Positions 11,901-22,960 are shown, counted from the first letter of the stretch. The stretch is 64,000 nucleotides of DNA from Owenia fusiformis (GCA_903813345.2 CAIIXF020000003.1:23451248-23515247); one strand, 5' to 3'. Translations and numbers: made by a program. The notes: a model not told the origin generated them from the letters alone.

Positions 11901-14900
11901 TGAAATAATAGAAAGTCTAATGATATAATTGGTTTAGATACTGACAAACTGGACTTCTAGCTAAGCTGGCCCAGCCTAAGTACCTGTTCCCTCTCCTTCT
12001 TCTAGTGCTTGGAATGTTTTGAGTATATTTCCATTGCTGGTGATCTCACCAGCCAGCGTAATCCAAATGTGAAAAGTTTCCTTGTTAAACTGAATAAATG
12101 AAAAACTGACTTGTCTTGGCAGAAACGTGAATAAACGTTCATGGCAAACAGATTGCATAAGATTTTGATCTATTTCAGATGTCTTACCAAAACGGAAAAT
12201 TATGTGGAACAGCCTTAATGGTGGGAAAAAAGAACTCCCCCTGGTGCTTGAAAATAGTTCTCGGCTATCCCACCAGCTGACGAATGCTATACTGAAAATC
12301 CTGTTAGAGGAGAAGCTAGGTTACAACAAAGTTGAGTTTAACAACACCGGTCATCAGTCCAATGTCAGTGAAGTCCTGACACGTGTTGCTGGCTGCTTGG
12401 GGAACAGGTATGTATCTGTAGTGCAGATGTTTTCCTTATAGAAAGTCTGTATATAATTGCTTGAATCACAAGGTTGTCCTGTGAAAAAGTAAGCAAGAGC
12501 TGAATTATGTATTGTTGAATATTTGTGTAAAGATTGATTAAACCTTAATACAATGTTAAAACAAAATACTTAATGTTAAAACATCCCAATCTTTATTATT
12601 TTTATAATTCTTACGAGTTCAACGTATACATAAAGTGTTATGCACTGGTTGCTCCATCCAGTATCATCATGTACTTGTGAGATAGATTGACCTGTAGAAC
12701 CGTTATGCCTATTGAGCTCTCTTTGTGTTGTTTCAGTTGTCCTCTCCTAGATGATAACAAGGTTGTTGTCAACATGGAAACTTGGGTTCCTCCAGGATAC
12801 ACAATTGCCAGCATTGACAATTCAATGATTAGAGCTAGGGTGACTGATGCTGGGCCACTTGGACCATTTGGAAGGTAATTAATGATGACATGTATTTATA
12901 TAAATGATTTTTGTTATTTAGATAATCTGAATGTTACCATTAAGAATGAACATTCATTGTCTTAACAAATAATTATTACATTTTTATGTCACCACCAGAA
13001 GTTGCACTGGTGGTTGGTGTTTGGCATTCAGTGTTTGGTGGTCAGTGTCTGTAACAAATGGCAGGTGGTGACATTTTGCATGTTAATGCCTTGTTGTTAT
13101 TACAATTTGGAGGTGACATTTGGTCAAGACCCCTTGAGGCAAAGGTTCTATTCTGTTTTTTGCTAACATCTGACATATTATGTAACTTAATAATCACATA
13201 TCAAAGTGTACACAAGTGTACTTAATCACATATCAAAGTGTACACAGAAAATACATTTTGACTAGCTCTAAGGAAAATATGATTCATAGTGATACTAGAT
13301 AGTATGCTCTTTGTTGTATAATGTTGCAATGATTGATTTGCGACAAAGTAAACCCTTGGTGCAATCTTGAATCGATTGAATTATTGTCTGTTGAGCCACA
13401 TACTGTATTTTTCAGATTTGGTTGGTATATCCCGAATTCCTTCGTTGACCAACAATGGAAAGATCATGAATTAATTGTTGACCACTGGAGGGTGCTGCAG
13501 GTTGGTCGCATCACGGACAAACTCTCGCTGAAGAATAATGACATCAGAGAAGTGCTTCTCTCAAAGATGAAGCGCCCTGGGATACATCGACAGCAGCCCT
13601 ACTATTGTGATAGCCCAAAATGTATAGATGGAATGTTAGTTGCAGATAGGTGCCATAGATCTAGACCAGAACACAATTGTGCAACATTGCTCAGCAGTTA
13701 TACAGGTCATTATAATAACATTTTTTCAAAGCTATTTGTCTCACGTCAATCTTTATTGTTTGCTTCTAATGTGTACACATATAGCAATCCAGTAGGTATC
13801 TAGGTGTCATGACATCTCAAGAGTCAGTTAAAGATATATGAGCCTCAACACAGGGAAACCGATTTTATCACTTAAATTAAAGTTGTGCTACAGAGCCAAA
13901 AATATGCCCATGTAAAAGAGGAAAATGTGCTAAATTCAAATCCGTCTTTTTGGTCTATATCTGCAAGGAAAATTTTTTAAGACATAAGCCATTGCTCACT
14001 CTAAGGCCTCTTTGTGCTTTTTAAGAAAAATATGTTTTCCTGTCCCCTGACTCATGTACACACGAGAACCAGAGGACTATGCAATGTAGGGTTTTGGAAT
14101 AAACTTCCCATTTTATTTTTGTGTGTGTTTATTCCTGTTTGACAGCTTTGTTCTTTATTTTCAATGTTCCAGATCTTGACTCAGGTCAGCTAGAAGCTAC
14201 AATCAAGAACCACGACTTAAAGGTGAACATAGCCTGGCTTGGTGAGCAGCTAGAGAGCTTTGTGACTCAGTGTGCAGAAGAGAACATCCCGACTCTCTTC
14301 TATAACTGGGAGCCCAACGTCTTAACAAATGGTGATGAGTTCACCCGTATTAAATTCGACCAAAGAGATTTTGAGAAATACCAAATGCGGAAAATGATTT
14401 GGAAGGAGTTGGCGAATGCTCCTGGTGGGAAACCTGCTCATGATCTCTTCCAATCAGTTCACTTCACGACGTCTCAGTATAACGATTTGTTGAGTAGTGT
14501 TAAAAGTTTACACCCAGATATCAATGAGCTAGCCTGTGATTGGATAAAAACACATCAGCCAGTATGGGAGCCATGGATGCCTTCTGAGGAAACTTTATCA
14601 GAAGGGAGTAAACTCTACATAGGGGGTATTTTTACACAGGCTTCAAGAGCATTTAGTGACCCTGCATCTGTATATGGAGCCACGATGGCTATAAAAGACA
14701 TCAATGCTAATCCCGACATATTGAAAGGTTATACACTGGAGTTGCTAGTAGAAAATAGTTCCTTTGATAAGAAAACTGCACTGGAGAAATTCATTGGCTA
14801 TATATACACGAAGAATCCTGAGAAAAAAGTTGTTGGAATCATGGGTAAGGAAATCTGAATTTTTTAGACCTTCCCACTAAATCCTGACCCCTTTTGATAA

Positions 14901-17900
14901 AACAAAGATACTGGTAATTTTGCAAGCAACAGTGTTTTTAAAAAAGTTGAAGTTTTTGAAAATCACCAATAAGTAGCTCTTAGCAATAAGTGGTAAATAA
15001 TGATGATTGTCATAAAAGTTAATGGTGATACAACTTTTATCAAGAGTAGCAATATCCCATCTCAATATATCCTATGGAGAACACTAGAACATCTAATCTT
15101 ATCTTATAGTTGGAGTTTAAGTTAGTATAAATTGTGCTTTTATGTTGCCACCACAAGTGGATGGTGTCCGGCAGTTGGTGTTTGATGTTAGGTGGTTGTT
15201 GTTTGATTTGTTTGGTGTCTGTAACAAATGGTAGGTGACATTTGTATTGAATTAGAAGACTTTTTTCAATGCTAATCTTAAGACAGTATTTAATTCGTAT
15301 ATTTGGAATGTTATGACTTTCCAGGGCCGGGACTAAGAGAAACCAAAGAGCTGGTACAGGTGGCAAACCTCTTCAGTACAATTATAATCAACTATAGTGA
15401 GTTTGAGGAATATGATGACAAACATTATCCATTTTTCTTCAATGCTAAACCTTCAGAGCGACAGATAAGGTATGCAAATATTTTAACAGATTAAAAAATG
15501 CTTTCAAGTTCTCGACTTTTCTTCACTGACTGTACAAACATGATGGAATTTAAGAAATTATCATGTAAAGATTTATATTGCTGAGAGTTTGATTTGCTTT
15601 CATTGTTGCCTTTCTAGATAATACAGTAAAACCTGTATAAAGTAAACACCTATGGAGGCACAAAAAGTGTTCACTGTAGGTAGGTGTAAAACCTGTATAA
15701 AGTAAACACCTATGTAGGCACAAAAAAGTGTTCACTGTAGGTAGGTGTTCACTACAGAGAGGGTTTTTATACAGTAGTTGATGTAAAATGTCTGTTGGAG
15801 TGGTGTTCACTAAGACAGTTTTTTTTCTGAATATTGGATACTATTTTTACTTCCAGCCAGCTGTATGTTGAGATGTTCCACCAATTAGGCTGGAGCAGGG
15901 TAGGTCTGCTAATCTCTGATGGTTATGATGGTCCTGAGGAGGTTCTGCAGGACAACAGTATAGATGTGATCACCAGTATAAAAGTTGCTGATGCTGATAT
16001 CATAGACAATGCAACTGCACAAAAGGTATTTCACTTATTGCTTGGACAATTCAACAGCAGAAAAAGTATTTCACTTATTACATGGACAATTCAACAGCAC
16101 AAATGGTATTTCATTTATGGTATAGACAATTCAACAGTAAAAAGGGAATGACATTTAGGAGCAAATTGAACTGGGACTGAATTCCAACATTAAACTGTCA
16201 CTGCCAACAAAATTCTAATAGGCCTTACTGGAACTGCAAGTTAAAACTCCTAGGCTAGCAGTAAATATGTATTGCCTGGTTGCCAATCTCCTGGAGTTTG
16301 ATCTTTGACTGGCAATCACACAAACATGCAAATAAACGCACAAAATGTGATGTATTGACTGACCTCAGATCTTTTTATGACTTCCTCCTATCAGATTAAG
16401 ACAGATGGAGGGATAGAGAGGCTAAACAATAAACAGACCATTAGTCTTCAGAGACATTATTCTTAAAACTAAAATTGTTTTTATATCTTCATACTTGCAG
16501 TACCTTCAGCAGCTTAAACTCCTGGGAGTGACAATTATCGTAGTTCATGCTGAGGAATATTCAACTGCAGTCATTATGAAAGAAGCTTTCCATCAGGTAA
16601 AATTTAGCTTTCGTAATGCTTTTTAGCATATAAGGACTTTAGTTAATACAGGTCTCATTATGTCACCATTTCATATTGTTATAGGCTCCAACTTTTTTAT
16701 GGACAGTATTCAGCGGTTGGCATTCAGCTTTTGGTGGTTGGCATTCAGCATCTGTTACATCTGTAATGGCAGGTGGTGGCATTGTGCATGTTAATGCCTT
16801 GTTTTGAATTGCCTTTAATTGTTGACACTTTGTCATGTGAAATATGATTTAATTCAGTCATAGATAGCCATTGTCTTAATAGAAGTAAAAGAAATTACAT
16901 AAACAAAATTAATTTGTTATACTTTGATTGCATCAGGCATCCTTTTATTTAGAAATACACTAAACCATTCTTCCATCTCTTTATTGTAGAAAATGACAGC
17001 AGAATATGGTTATGTTTGGTTCCTGCCTTACACGCCCCACTGGTCTATGAGAAACTTTGAATTTGAAATGGACATTGAGGTAGTGAAAGCAACACTGGGG
17101 GCCATGAGCTTAGACATGCAGTTCCTGGATAAACCTGATACGCAAGTTATAGGTGACCATACTGTTGAACAATGGAAGCAGAGTTATATGAAGACCATAA
17201 AACAAGAGGTACACAAGTAAATTTACTTGCAAAAGGTTTTGTTCATATTGTTACATCGTGAATTAAATTTTCTGCATATCCATGGTTTAATGTTTCAGTC
17301 GTACTGTGGTTAGGGTGCCCTTTTCATCATGATTTAAATGGCCAACCACACTTGAAAATCATCATTTGTACCTATTATTTTAAATTCTTTTATGTAATCA
17401 TTGAGAAAATGTCATTGGAAATGGCATTCTGAATCTGCTGGATCTACCAGAATAATGACAGTTTTTGAAACTTTTGTTTTTTAACAGCTGTTTCTTTTAA
17501 ACTACCCGAAAAACTACAGAAAATAACCCAATAAAAATAGACTGTAGAATAACACTTTTTTCAAAAGATTGACTGTATTTTTCATTTTAGGTTGGCCAGA
17601 ATGCCTACCCCAGTCCATTGGCACCTTACACGTATGAATCTGCCTGGGTGTTTGCCTTGGCCCTTGATAGACTCAACAAGGAGATTGATAGGGGAATTGA
17701 AGAGCTTTTTGGAGAGAAAAAAAGGTTTGTAGATACACTGTATAAGCAGTATAGGCCCTAAGGATCTGAAACCTGCTGGTCAAAATGGCCTTACTGACCA
17801 GTCGCAATGTTATTTTCCTATACCTAGTGAAAAATGAAAAAATCAACTGGTCCGTGTCAAAAGTAACCTGGTATAATAACCAGCGGACTGGCCTACATTG

Positions 17901-20900
17901 TGTACACATATTCATGCTTTGATCCAAGTAGGGGTTGCCCTTCGCTAGAGTTTAGCTTTATGTACATGCTTTAAATTAGACTTTATTGCATGATCCTGTC
18001 TAGATAGATTTTATGCTGATAATGCATATACAGGTATATGAAGGCTAGCTAAAATCTAGGATGAAGAACATTTGTAGGCTTGTGACTTAGTATCTTGTAA
18101 AACATGTGTTTTATATTTCCAGCAACACTTTTAAAAATTTTACTGAGTTCGTGAGTGAAATCAGATTCCAAGGTTTGGCGGGGGAGTTTTCTTTCCAAAA
18201 CAACAGGCGACCAGGGGTGATCAATCTCTTTCAATACCAGATGGATTCCTCACAGTTAATCAATTCAAGCCATTTGGAACTCGTGGGTCAATATAAGTCA
18301 TACACTGGTGCCTCGGAACGCCTCAACTTGACTAAAGTGGTCTGGTATGATGGCGGACAGATTCCAAGTGATATTGGAGATTTAGGTAATTTGATTGGAT
18401 ATACAATACATGTATTTATTGAATGATTTGATTGAATGAAAAAACATGGTGTATTGTTATAGTTTCCAACTTTATTGTGGGTGGTGTTTGTTGGTCAGCA
18501 GTCAACGTCTGTGATAAATTCGTACAACTTCCAATAATTTAACAATTACTGTTTAGACTGACTTCAAATTATTACTGTGAACATAAAATGTTATTAATAA
18601 TACTTGATAGTTCTTAAAAGCCAATGTGAGCTACATTTTTAATGAATTCTACAAAATACAAATGGTAGTTTGTAACTTTTCCAGAGCACAGTAATTCTAC
18701 AGAATTGGGTCCACTGGAATACTGTCATGTAGAAGCATTACGAGCTGCCTTAGGTATTACATGTAATGAAGCGAAAACTGTTGCGAATATAATGGGTGCT
18801 GTTGGATTCATTCTGATCGTTATGATAGCATTGGTGGTTATAAAAAAGAGGTGAGATGTATTTCACAATTACAGTTATTATTGTGTGTGAATGTATAATT
18901 GTATGTATATCTTTATTGCACTTTATGAAAAGGAGAAGCATGTATACAGTGTCCAATGAAAATAATGGTAATATAACATTAATGTGCAAATGAACATAGA
19001 ATATCAATATATACAATATATAAAACACACTGGGTTATCTCCAATAAGTGGTGACATATTGTGGTTGTAACCAATTTTTGAATGGACATTTAGCTTTGGC
19101 ATTTGGTGAATGTCCAGCCCCATAGCCATCTCTTGCCAAGGGGTTCACTTTTCAAAGAATGCCCCAAAATCACTTGAAAAGTGCTCAGAATGGTGAAAAA
19201 CTGCATGATTTTGAAATAAATGTTGCCAGGAAAAAAGAACCCCCTAAACTACAGGCCTGATGTCATAAACTTTATACCTTTGAAATTGCAACTTATTATG
19301 TTAATGCCGTGTCTTATAGCTCACTTTGCACTTCTTCCTTGTAGATATGACAGAAAAATGAAGCGAACGAGGGCTAGAATGCAAGAGCTCGGTCTGATGT
19401 CAGACTTTACTTGGCTCTCATTGGATGAGTGGGAGATGGCTCGTGACCAGGTGGTGCTAAATCGTAAATTAGGGGAGGGGGCATTTGGCACAGTGTATGG
19501 AGGGAAGTGCTGTATTAATAATGAATGGCAGGCTGTTGCAGTGAAAACATTAAAAATTGGCTCAACTGTAGAAGAAAAGGTGAGAGAAATATCTGCTCAA
19601 TCTATGTAGAAACAGGAATATTTAATGGTCATGTCACTATGACATGAAATATGCCTGAGTTCTCCCAATAAAGGCCGACCTTGGGAGTCTCTACATTTGG
19701 GCAAGAAAGAAGACATATTTCACGTCATAGTGACACAACTGATGTATTACATACCTTTATTCTCATGGCTACATTGTGATGTCACACATCTGTGTGTGAG
19801 TAGAATTTGATCGAAATGAATATAGCCCGAAGTGGATATAGCCCGCTAACTTTCCCATTGACTGTTTCACGAGGCATGTAATACACATGTACTGTATATT
19901 CTTTCTCAGAAAAATATTGATATGATCTGAGAGTTGCAATAATTGATATTCCTCAAAATATGATATATTCGAGTAATATCCAATTACGATATTCAAAATT
20001 ATCATACATATCCTCACCATACAAGGATCACATTCACTACAGCATAATCTAAATTTTCTACACTTTTCTTACAGCTGGACTTTTTAAGTGAGGCCAATAT
20101 TATGAAAAGATTTAATCATGAGAATATTGTAAAACTACGAGGTGTTTGCACTAGAGGGGAGCCTGCATACGCCATAATGGAGTTCATGTTGTTTGGTAAG
20201 ACTCATTATTTCATCTTTCATGAGGTACTGTACTGATGATGAGTTGATTTTAGCATTTTAGCCAGTTTATGAACAAGGTCATTACAGTTAAACCTGTGTA
20301 CTATGTACACCCATGAAGCCACAAAAAGTGTTCTCTGTAGGTATGTGTTCACTGCAGAGAGGCGATTTTATACAGAAGTCAGTATAGTATGTGCCGCCTA
20401 GAAGGGGTGTTCACTAGACACAAGTGTTCACGATGACAGGTTTCACTGGATATTTTTGAAAGCTCAAAAACATGGATTTATTTAAATATCAATCCAACGA
20501 AATTCAGATTCAATTTCTTCAACTGAATTTGCTAGATGCTCGATCAAATTGAAAATAATGTAATTTTTTTGCAGGTGATCTTAAGAGTTATCTGTCAGCT
20601 AGGCGGGACCTAGTGGGTAGCAAGAGTAAGGAGAGTCATGACGTGTCAGCTCTTAGTCTCACTCGTATGGCACTAGATGTCGCTAGAGGCTTGAAGTATC
20701 TCTCCGATCTCAATTATGTACATAGGTGAGTTTTGTGCAAAGGTGAGCATTTCACAAATGTGAATATTTTACATTAAGTGGCTGCTTGATAAAGATGAGT
20801 ATCTACATAGGATTTTGTACATTAGTAAGGAGGCTAATTTTGATTCTTAATTGGAAGTAATCATTTAAATAAAAAAACATCATTATATACTTTAGTTCTT

Positions 20901-22671
20901 AAAAAGTGTATACAGTCAGAAGTTGGTGAAAAACCATCTCCCAATCATTTAAGTAAATTACAGATAATTTGATGAAATGTTTTGTTTTCTGGGGCTAATT
21001 TAGTAAATCATTCAATGAAATACATGATGCATTTACTCGTATTTTATGCACATTCTTACAATTATGCTTGTTAATTTGTAGGGACATTGCATGTAGGAAT
21101 ATGCTGTTGAACAGTGAAAAAGTGGTTAAGATTGGAGACTTTGGTCTGACACGTTCTATGTATGACTCTGACTACTACCGTTGCAATAGGAAAGGTATGT
21201 ATGACAAGTTCGTACCGATAACATGTGAAAATCACTTTGAAGGTACAATGCAGACCCTTAAATAAAATCCTGTGTAAATGAGCTGAAAAACAAAATAGTT
21301 TTGCTTTGTGAATGTTCAGAATGTTTTACATGTTTGAAAAAAGATTTCGCATAAAACTTAGTTTGGATAAATATAATACTGTAAATATAATTTTGTCACC
21401 AGTGGTTGTGACATATTGTTCTTCGAGTAGTCCCCAACTTTTTGTGGATTGCGTTTGGTGGTCAGCTTTTGGCGTTCAATATCTGTAGCAAATTAACAAC
21501 TTGCAAGGTGGTGACATTTTGTCATGTTAATGCCTTGTTATTTCTGTTTTATAGGGCGATTTCCAGTCAGATGGTGGGCTCCTGAGAGTCTATCAGAGGG
21601 TAAATTCACCTCAAAAGCAGACATGTGGAGCTATGGAATTCTCCTGTATGAAATCTCAACATTTGGCAGTTTTCCCTACCAGGGACTCTCCAATAATCAG
21701 GTGCTGAAATATGTCACAAGTGGATTCACATTGTGGCTGCCAAAAGATATAAATAGTAAATTGTAAGTATGAAGCTCATTTGGAAGATTTGCTGAAAAAT
21801 GAGTATCAAGTATGTACTTGCACAATTTGTAATTCAATGGTAATGATCATTATAATATCGTCTACATTTCAGGCGAACACTGTTAATGCAGTGCTGGTTA
21901 AAAGATCCAGAGAAACGGCCAACTTGTGATCAAATAATCAATGTAATACATCATAATAGTAAGTTGATAGTGCCATGCTTGGATGCCCCCATGGCGTCAG
22001 TGGCATTAGAGACAAATGGGGAAACTGGATCTGACTCTTTAGAGCTCCCAGTCAGTATCCAAGCCTCTCAAAATCACAAACTACTACGTAGTGTCAGTGA
22101 ACCATCAAAAGACCCGGTGCACCCAGAATGCCAAAGACTCATGGATGAGATGGCTGATGATACTGTATCAGGCTCTAGTATTCATCTTGATGATCTCACA
22201 GTTCATCTCTCGGCATCTATGCCTGAAACATGCGAGAGAATCATCACTCAAAATTTCGCTCACTCTAAATCACACGATCCAGATCTTAACAGACGGATTA
22301 ATATAAATGCTCCTGAATCGCTCATTACGCAAGAGAAAAGTGAACCATTAGAATCTGATATTAATCATAAAGACCCCTTAGAAAAAAATCATCATCCAAA
22401 TTTTCATGAACCTAATAATCGAAGGAGTAACAAACGGATGTCAAAATCTAAGCAAAGGAATGCGATATCTCAAGATGGGGAATACCCTGTACTTTATCGA
22501 GGGAATGGTACCACAAGTAGTTATGAGAGAGATAGTCCAAGTTCTCCGAGACTAACCCCAACCAAACTGCAATTTATGCTCTCTCACGATGAGAAGGATA
22601 GTGATTATAGTAGTGACCATTCCAAGGAAACTAGAAGGAATTACCAAGACAACTGTGTTAGCCATGTATGA
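8886..22671 (+). CDS. VKR: Venus kinase receptor (Venus flytrap + insulin-receptor-like tyrosine kinase)
   Basis: Single-pass receptor tyrosine kinase of the invertebrate VKR family: a Venus flytrap outside the cell, an insulin-receptor-like kinase inside. In other animals the family is tied to reproduction and amino-acid or peptide signals. Exons (all GT-AG, phases agree): 8886-8964, 12179-12407, 12737-12874, 13416-13705, 14173-14844, 15325-15469, 15857-16025, 16501-16596, 16990-17208, 17591-17724, 18123-18385, 18685-18850, 19345-19579, 20075-20195, 20575-20725, 21082-21194, 21555-21762, 21873-22671. Predicted 1,408 residues. ATG 8,886 is the first in frame after a TAG at 8,871; ATG 8,892 is also possible. 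Order: signal peptide, N-terminal binding-protein-like region, flytrap, membrane helix (about 845-865), kinase (about 900-1175), tail. All core kinase motifs are present, so it should be active. The exon 4 donor (GTCATT) is the weakest call. Confidence 0.92.
9484..9866. repeat. Inverted-repeat element in VKR intron 1 (about 110-bp arms)
   Basis: The left arm starts GGTACTAACTTTGACCGTT and runs through CAGATGTTTGAAAATCAAGG. The right arm contains TTTTCAAACATCTGGTAGGT and ends GAAGTTAGTACC. The arms are long and imperfect; the middle is about 150 bp. This is a fold-back MITE-like element with no coding capacity; the small minus-strand frame at 9,629-9,820 is part of it. Confidence 0.75.
10366..11145. 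mobile_element. 780-bp Tc1/mariner-type MITE in VKR intron 1
   Basis: The termini CTACTTTTTTCAAGGCCTGA and CAGGCCTTGAAAAAAGTAG are inverted repeats, flanked on both sides by TA (10,364-65 and 11,146-47), the target duplication of Tc1/mariner transposons. The inverted arms extend through the CCTTTAGAAGGT and ATTAAGATTCGGGTTC segments. The right arm carries a roughly 45-bp insertion. The only open frame (10,828-11,010, minus) is short and unlike a transposase, so the element is non-autonomous. Confidence 0.8.
12179..14600 (+). other. VKR: VKR exons 2-5: N-terminal binding-protein-like region
   Basis: Residues about 27-385. The region has a run of features I associate with glycine-betaine/choline type substrate-binding proteins (type-2 periplasmic fold): an early segment ending ILLEEKLGY, then NMETWVPPG, then DRCHRSRPEHNCATL, WLGEQLESF and LFYNWEPNVL. 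Cysteines lie around NCATL and CDSPKC. Together with the following type-1 flytrap this would put two ligand-binding modules in one ectodomain. The fold assignment is from remembered motif patterns, not a search. The region may be shared by other VKRs, whose length of about 1,300 residues leaves room for it. Confidence 0.55.
12986..13096. repeat. GTCACCACC element, copy 2 (VKR intron 3)
   Basis: Starts ATGTCACCACCAGAAGTTGC, has the shared core TGTCTGTAACAAATGGCAGG and ends GGTGGTGACATTTTGCATG with the TTAATGCCTTGTT tail. It is one of the clearest copies of the family. Confidence 0.75.
15141..15245. repeat. GTCACCACC element, copy 3 (VKR intron 5)
   Basis: Starts TATGTTGCCACCACAAGTGG, contains the core GTGTCTGTAACAAATGGTAG, and ends in GGTGACATTTG. 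Shortened relative to the copy at 60,467. Confidence 0.65.
15625..15760. repeat. ACAGTAAAACCTGT-type element, VKR intron 6
   Basis: Contains two near-identical tandem units of TAAAACCTGTATAAAGTAAA followed by CACCTATG, GGCACAAAAA and GTGTTCACTGTAGGTAGGTG. Relatives lie at 20,285-20,450, 26,650-26,888 and 30,893-31,085. The 26,650 copy has inverted ends ACAGTAAAACCTGT and ACAGGTTTCACTGT, so this is probably a DNA-transposon-derived family. Confidence 0.6.
16005..16138 (+). repeat. 40-bp tandem repeat across the exon 7 donor of VKR
   Basis: The segment starting GACAATGCAACTGCACAAAA, followed by the donor GTATTTCAC, recurs at exact 40-bp steps (GACAAT at 16,005, 16,045, 16,085 and 16,125). The first copy contains the end of exon 7 and the real donor at 16,026. 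Copies 2 and 3 carry donor-like GTATTT at 16,066 and 16,106. Because 40 is not a multiple of 3, use of a later donor would shift the frame. Confidence 0.85.
16659..16805. repeat. GTCACCACC element, copy 4 (VKR intron 8)
   Basis: Starts TATGTCACCATTTCATATTG, has TCCAACTTTTTTATGGACAG and GGTTGGCATTCAGC, and ends GGTGGTGGCATTGTGCATG with the TTAATGCC tail. Confidence 0.7.
17747..17901. repeat. CAGTATAGGCCCTA inverted-repeat element, copy 1 (VKR intron 10)
   Basis: Begins CAGTATAGGCCCTAAGGATC and ends near TGGCCTACATTG, inverted ends of about 12 bp. The body contains ACCTGCTGGTCAAAATGG and TTATTTTCCTATACCTAG, both repeated in the copy at 52,064-52,209 in a KIF15 intron. Confidence 0.7.
18456..18525. 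repeat. GTCACCACC element, degraded fragment (VKR intron 11)
   Basis: Carries only the middle of the family: TTCCAACTTTATTGTGGGTG, then GGTCAGCAGTCAACGTCTG and TGATAAATTCG. Both ends are lost. Confidence 0.4.
18685..18850 (+). other. VKR: VKR exon 12: juxtamembrane and transmembrane helix
   Basis: After a cysteine-bearing stretch (LEYCHVEALRAALGITCNEA) comes the hydrophobic segment IMGAVGFILIVMIALVVI and then KKR, a stop-transfer signal. Exon 13 continues with a very basic sequence (RYDRKMKRTRARMQ), as expected on the cytoplasmic side. The acceptor is TTTTCCAG and the donor AG|GTGAGA. Confidence 0.88.
19040..19112. repeat. GTCACCACC element, degraded fragment (VKR intron 12)
   Basis: Contains AATAAGTGGTGACATATTGT and then a diverged AGCTTTGGCATTTGGTGAAT stretch. 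It directly abuts the element at 19,113. Confidence 0.4.
19113..19260. repeat. CAGGCCCGTAACCAGG-type element, copy 2 (VKR intron 12)
   Basis: Shares the internal core AAAATCACTTGAAAAGTGCT and TGGTGAAAAACTGCATGATT with the element at 2,672-2,880 and ends CTACAGGCCTGA. The ends are more diverged, so it is an older copy. Confidence 0.65.
19632..19734. repeat. Palindromic element in VKR intron 13
   Basis: The left arm GTCACTATGACATGAAATAT is matched by a right arm containing ATATTTCACGTCATAGTGAC, separated by about 60 bp that themselves pair in part (CCCAATAAAGG, CCTTGGGAG). Short fold-back element, no coding potential. Confidence 0.65.
20285..20450. repeat. ACAGTAAAACCTGT-type element, VKR intron 14
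   Basis: Starts TACAGTTAAACCTGTGTACT, contains GCCACAAAAAGTGTTCTCTG and AGGTATGTGTTCACTGCAGA, and ends CGATGACAGGTTTCACTGG, the inverted partner of the start. Confidence 0.65.
21393..21542. repeat. GTCACCACC element, copy 5 (VKR intron 16)
   Basis: Starts TTTGTCACCAGTGGTTGTGA, contains CCCCAACTTTTTGTGGATTG and GTGGTCAGCTTTTGGCGTTC, and ends AAGGTGGTGACATTTTGTC with the GTTAATGCCTTGTTAT tail. It ends about 12 bp before the exon 17 acceptor, so the element contributes part of that intron's 3' end. Confidence 0.75.
22000..22671 (+). other. VKR: VKR C-terminal tail
   Basis: About 230 residues after the kinase, polar and apparently disordered, rich in Ser, Asn, Asp and His, with basic SNKRMSKSKQRN and the proline-directed patches SPSSPRLTPTK. 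Tyrosines in GEYPVLYRG and DSDYSSD could be phosphorylated, but I see no firm adaptor motif. The last codons and the stop lie at the start of a tandem repeat that continues into the 3' region. Confidence 0.8.
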
Positions 22672-22960
22672 CACACAGGAAGAAATTACCCAATCACTTC
22701 TGTTAGCCATGACACAGGAGGAAATTACCCAGTCACCTTTAAGTAAGCTATGTATGACACATAGGAGGAAATTACCCTATCAGCAATCACCTCTGTTAGC
22801 CATGACACAGGAGGAAATTACCCAGTCGCCTCTAAGTAAGCCATGTATGACACATAGGAGGAAATTACCCTATCACCTCTGTTAGCCATGACACAGGAGG
22901 AAATTACCCAGTCACCTCTAAGTAAGCCATGAATGACACACATGAGGAAATTACTCAATT
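22634..22960 (+). repeat. Tandem repeat starting across the VKR stop codon
   Basis: Units of GGAGGAAATTACCCAGTCAC, then CTCT(G/A) and GTTAGCCATG or AAGTAAGCCATG plus TATGACACA repeat about six times with alternating variants. The first, most diverged unit includes the last VKR codons (through GTTAGCCATG) and the stop TGA at 22,669-22,671. The rest is 3' untranslated. The open frame at 22,589-22,885 in another phase is a shadow of this array. Confidence 0.75.

Larger units (their letters stand above)
14600..18385 (+). other. VKR: VKR exons 5-11: Venus flytrap (ANF-receptor / family-3 GPCR type) module
   Basis: Residues about 388-811. It starts with KLYIGGIFTQ and continues YGATMAIKDINANPDILKGY, VVGIMGPGLRET (joined across exons 5 and 6), the HYPFFFNAKPSERQIRSQLY segment, LGWSRVGLLISDGYDG and YTYESAWVFALALDRLN, and ends GLAGEFSFQNNRRPGVINLF. 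This is the class-C GPCR/natriuretic-receptor periplasmic type-1 pattern, nearest to the GABA-B-like flytraps used by VKRs. The ligand cannot be read from sequence; L-arginine and a neuropeptide hormone are reported for other members. Confidence 0.88.
19345..22000 (+). other. VKR: VKR exons 13-18: tyrosine kinase domain
   Basis: Residues about 900-1175. Glycine loop LGEGAFGTVYGG (about 909), VAVK lysine (about 934), helix-C glutamate in LDFLSEANIM (about 951), catalytic VHRDIACRNMLL (Asp about 1037), DFG (about 1055), activation loop MYDSDYYRCNRKG with the insulin-receptor YxxxYY pattern, PVRWWAPESL, DMWSYGILLYE and CWLKDPEKRPT. The HRDxACRN loop and YxxxYY autophosphorylation motif place it with insulin-receptor-type kinases. 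Nothing essential is missing. One exon border falls inside HRD (exons 15/16) and one just after the activation loop. Confidence 0.94.

Noticed and set aside
22589-22885. 98-codon frame at the end of VKR
   Set aside because: A shadow of the tandem repeat in another phase; the kinase exon chain fixes the true frame and stop.
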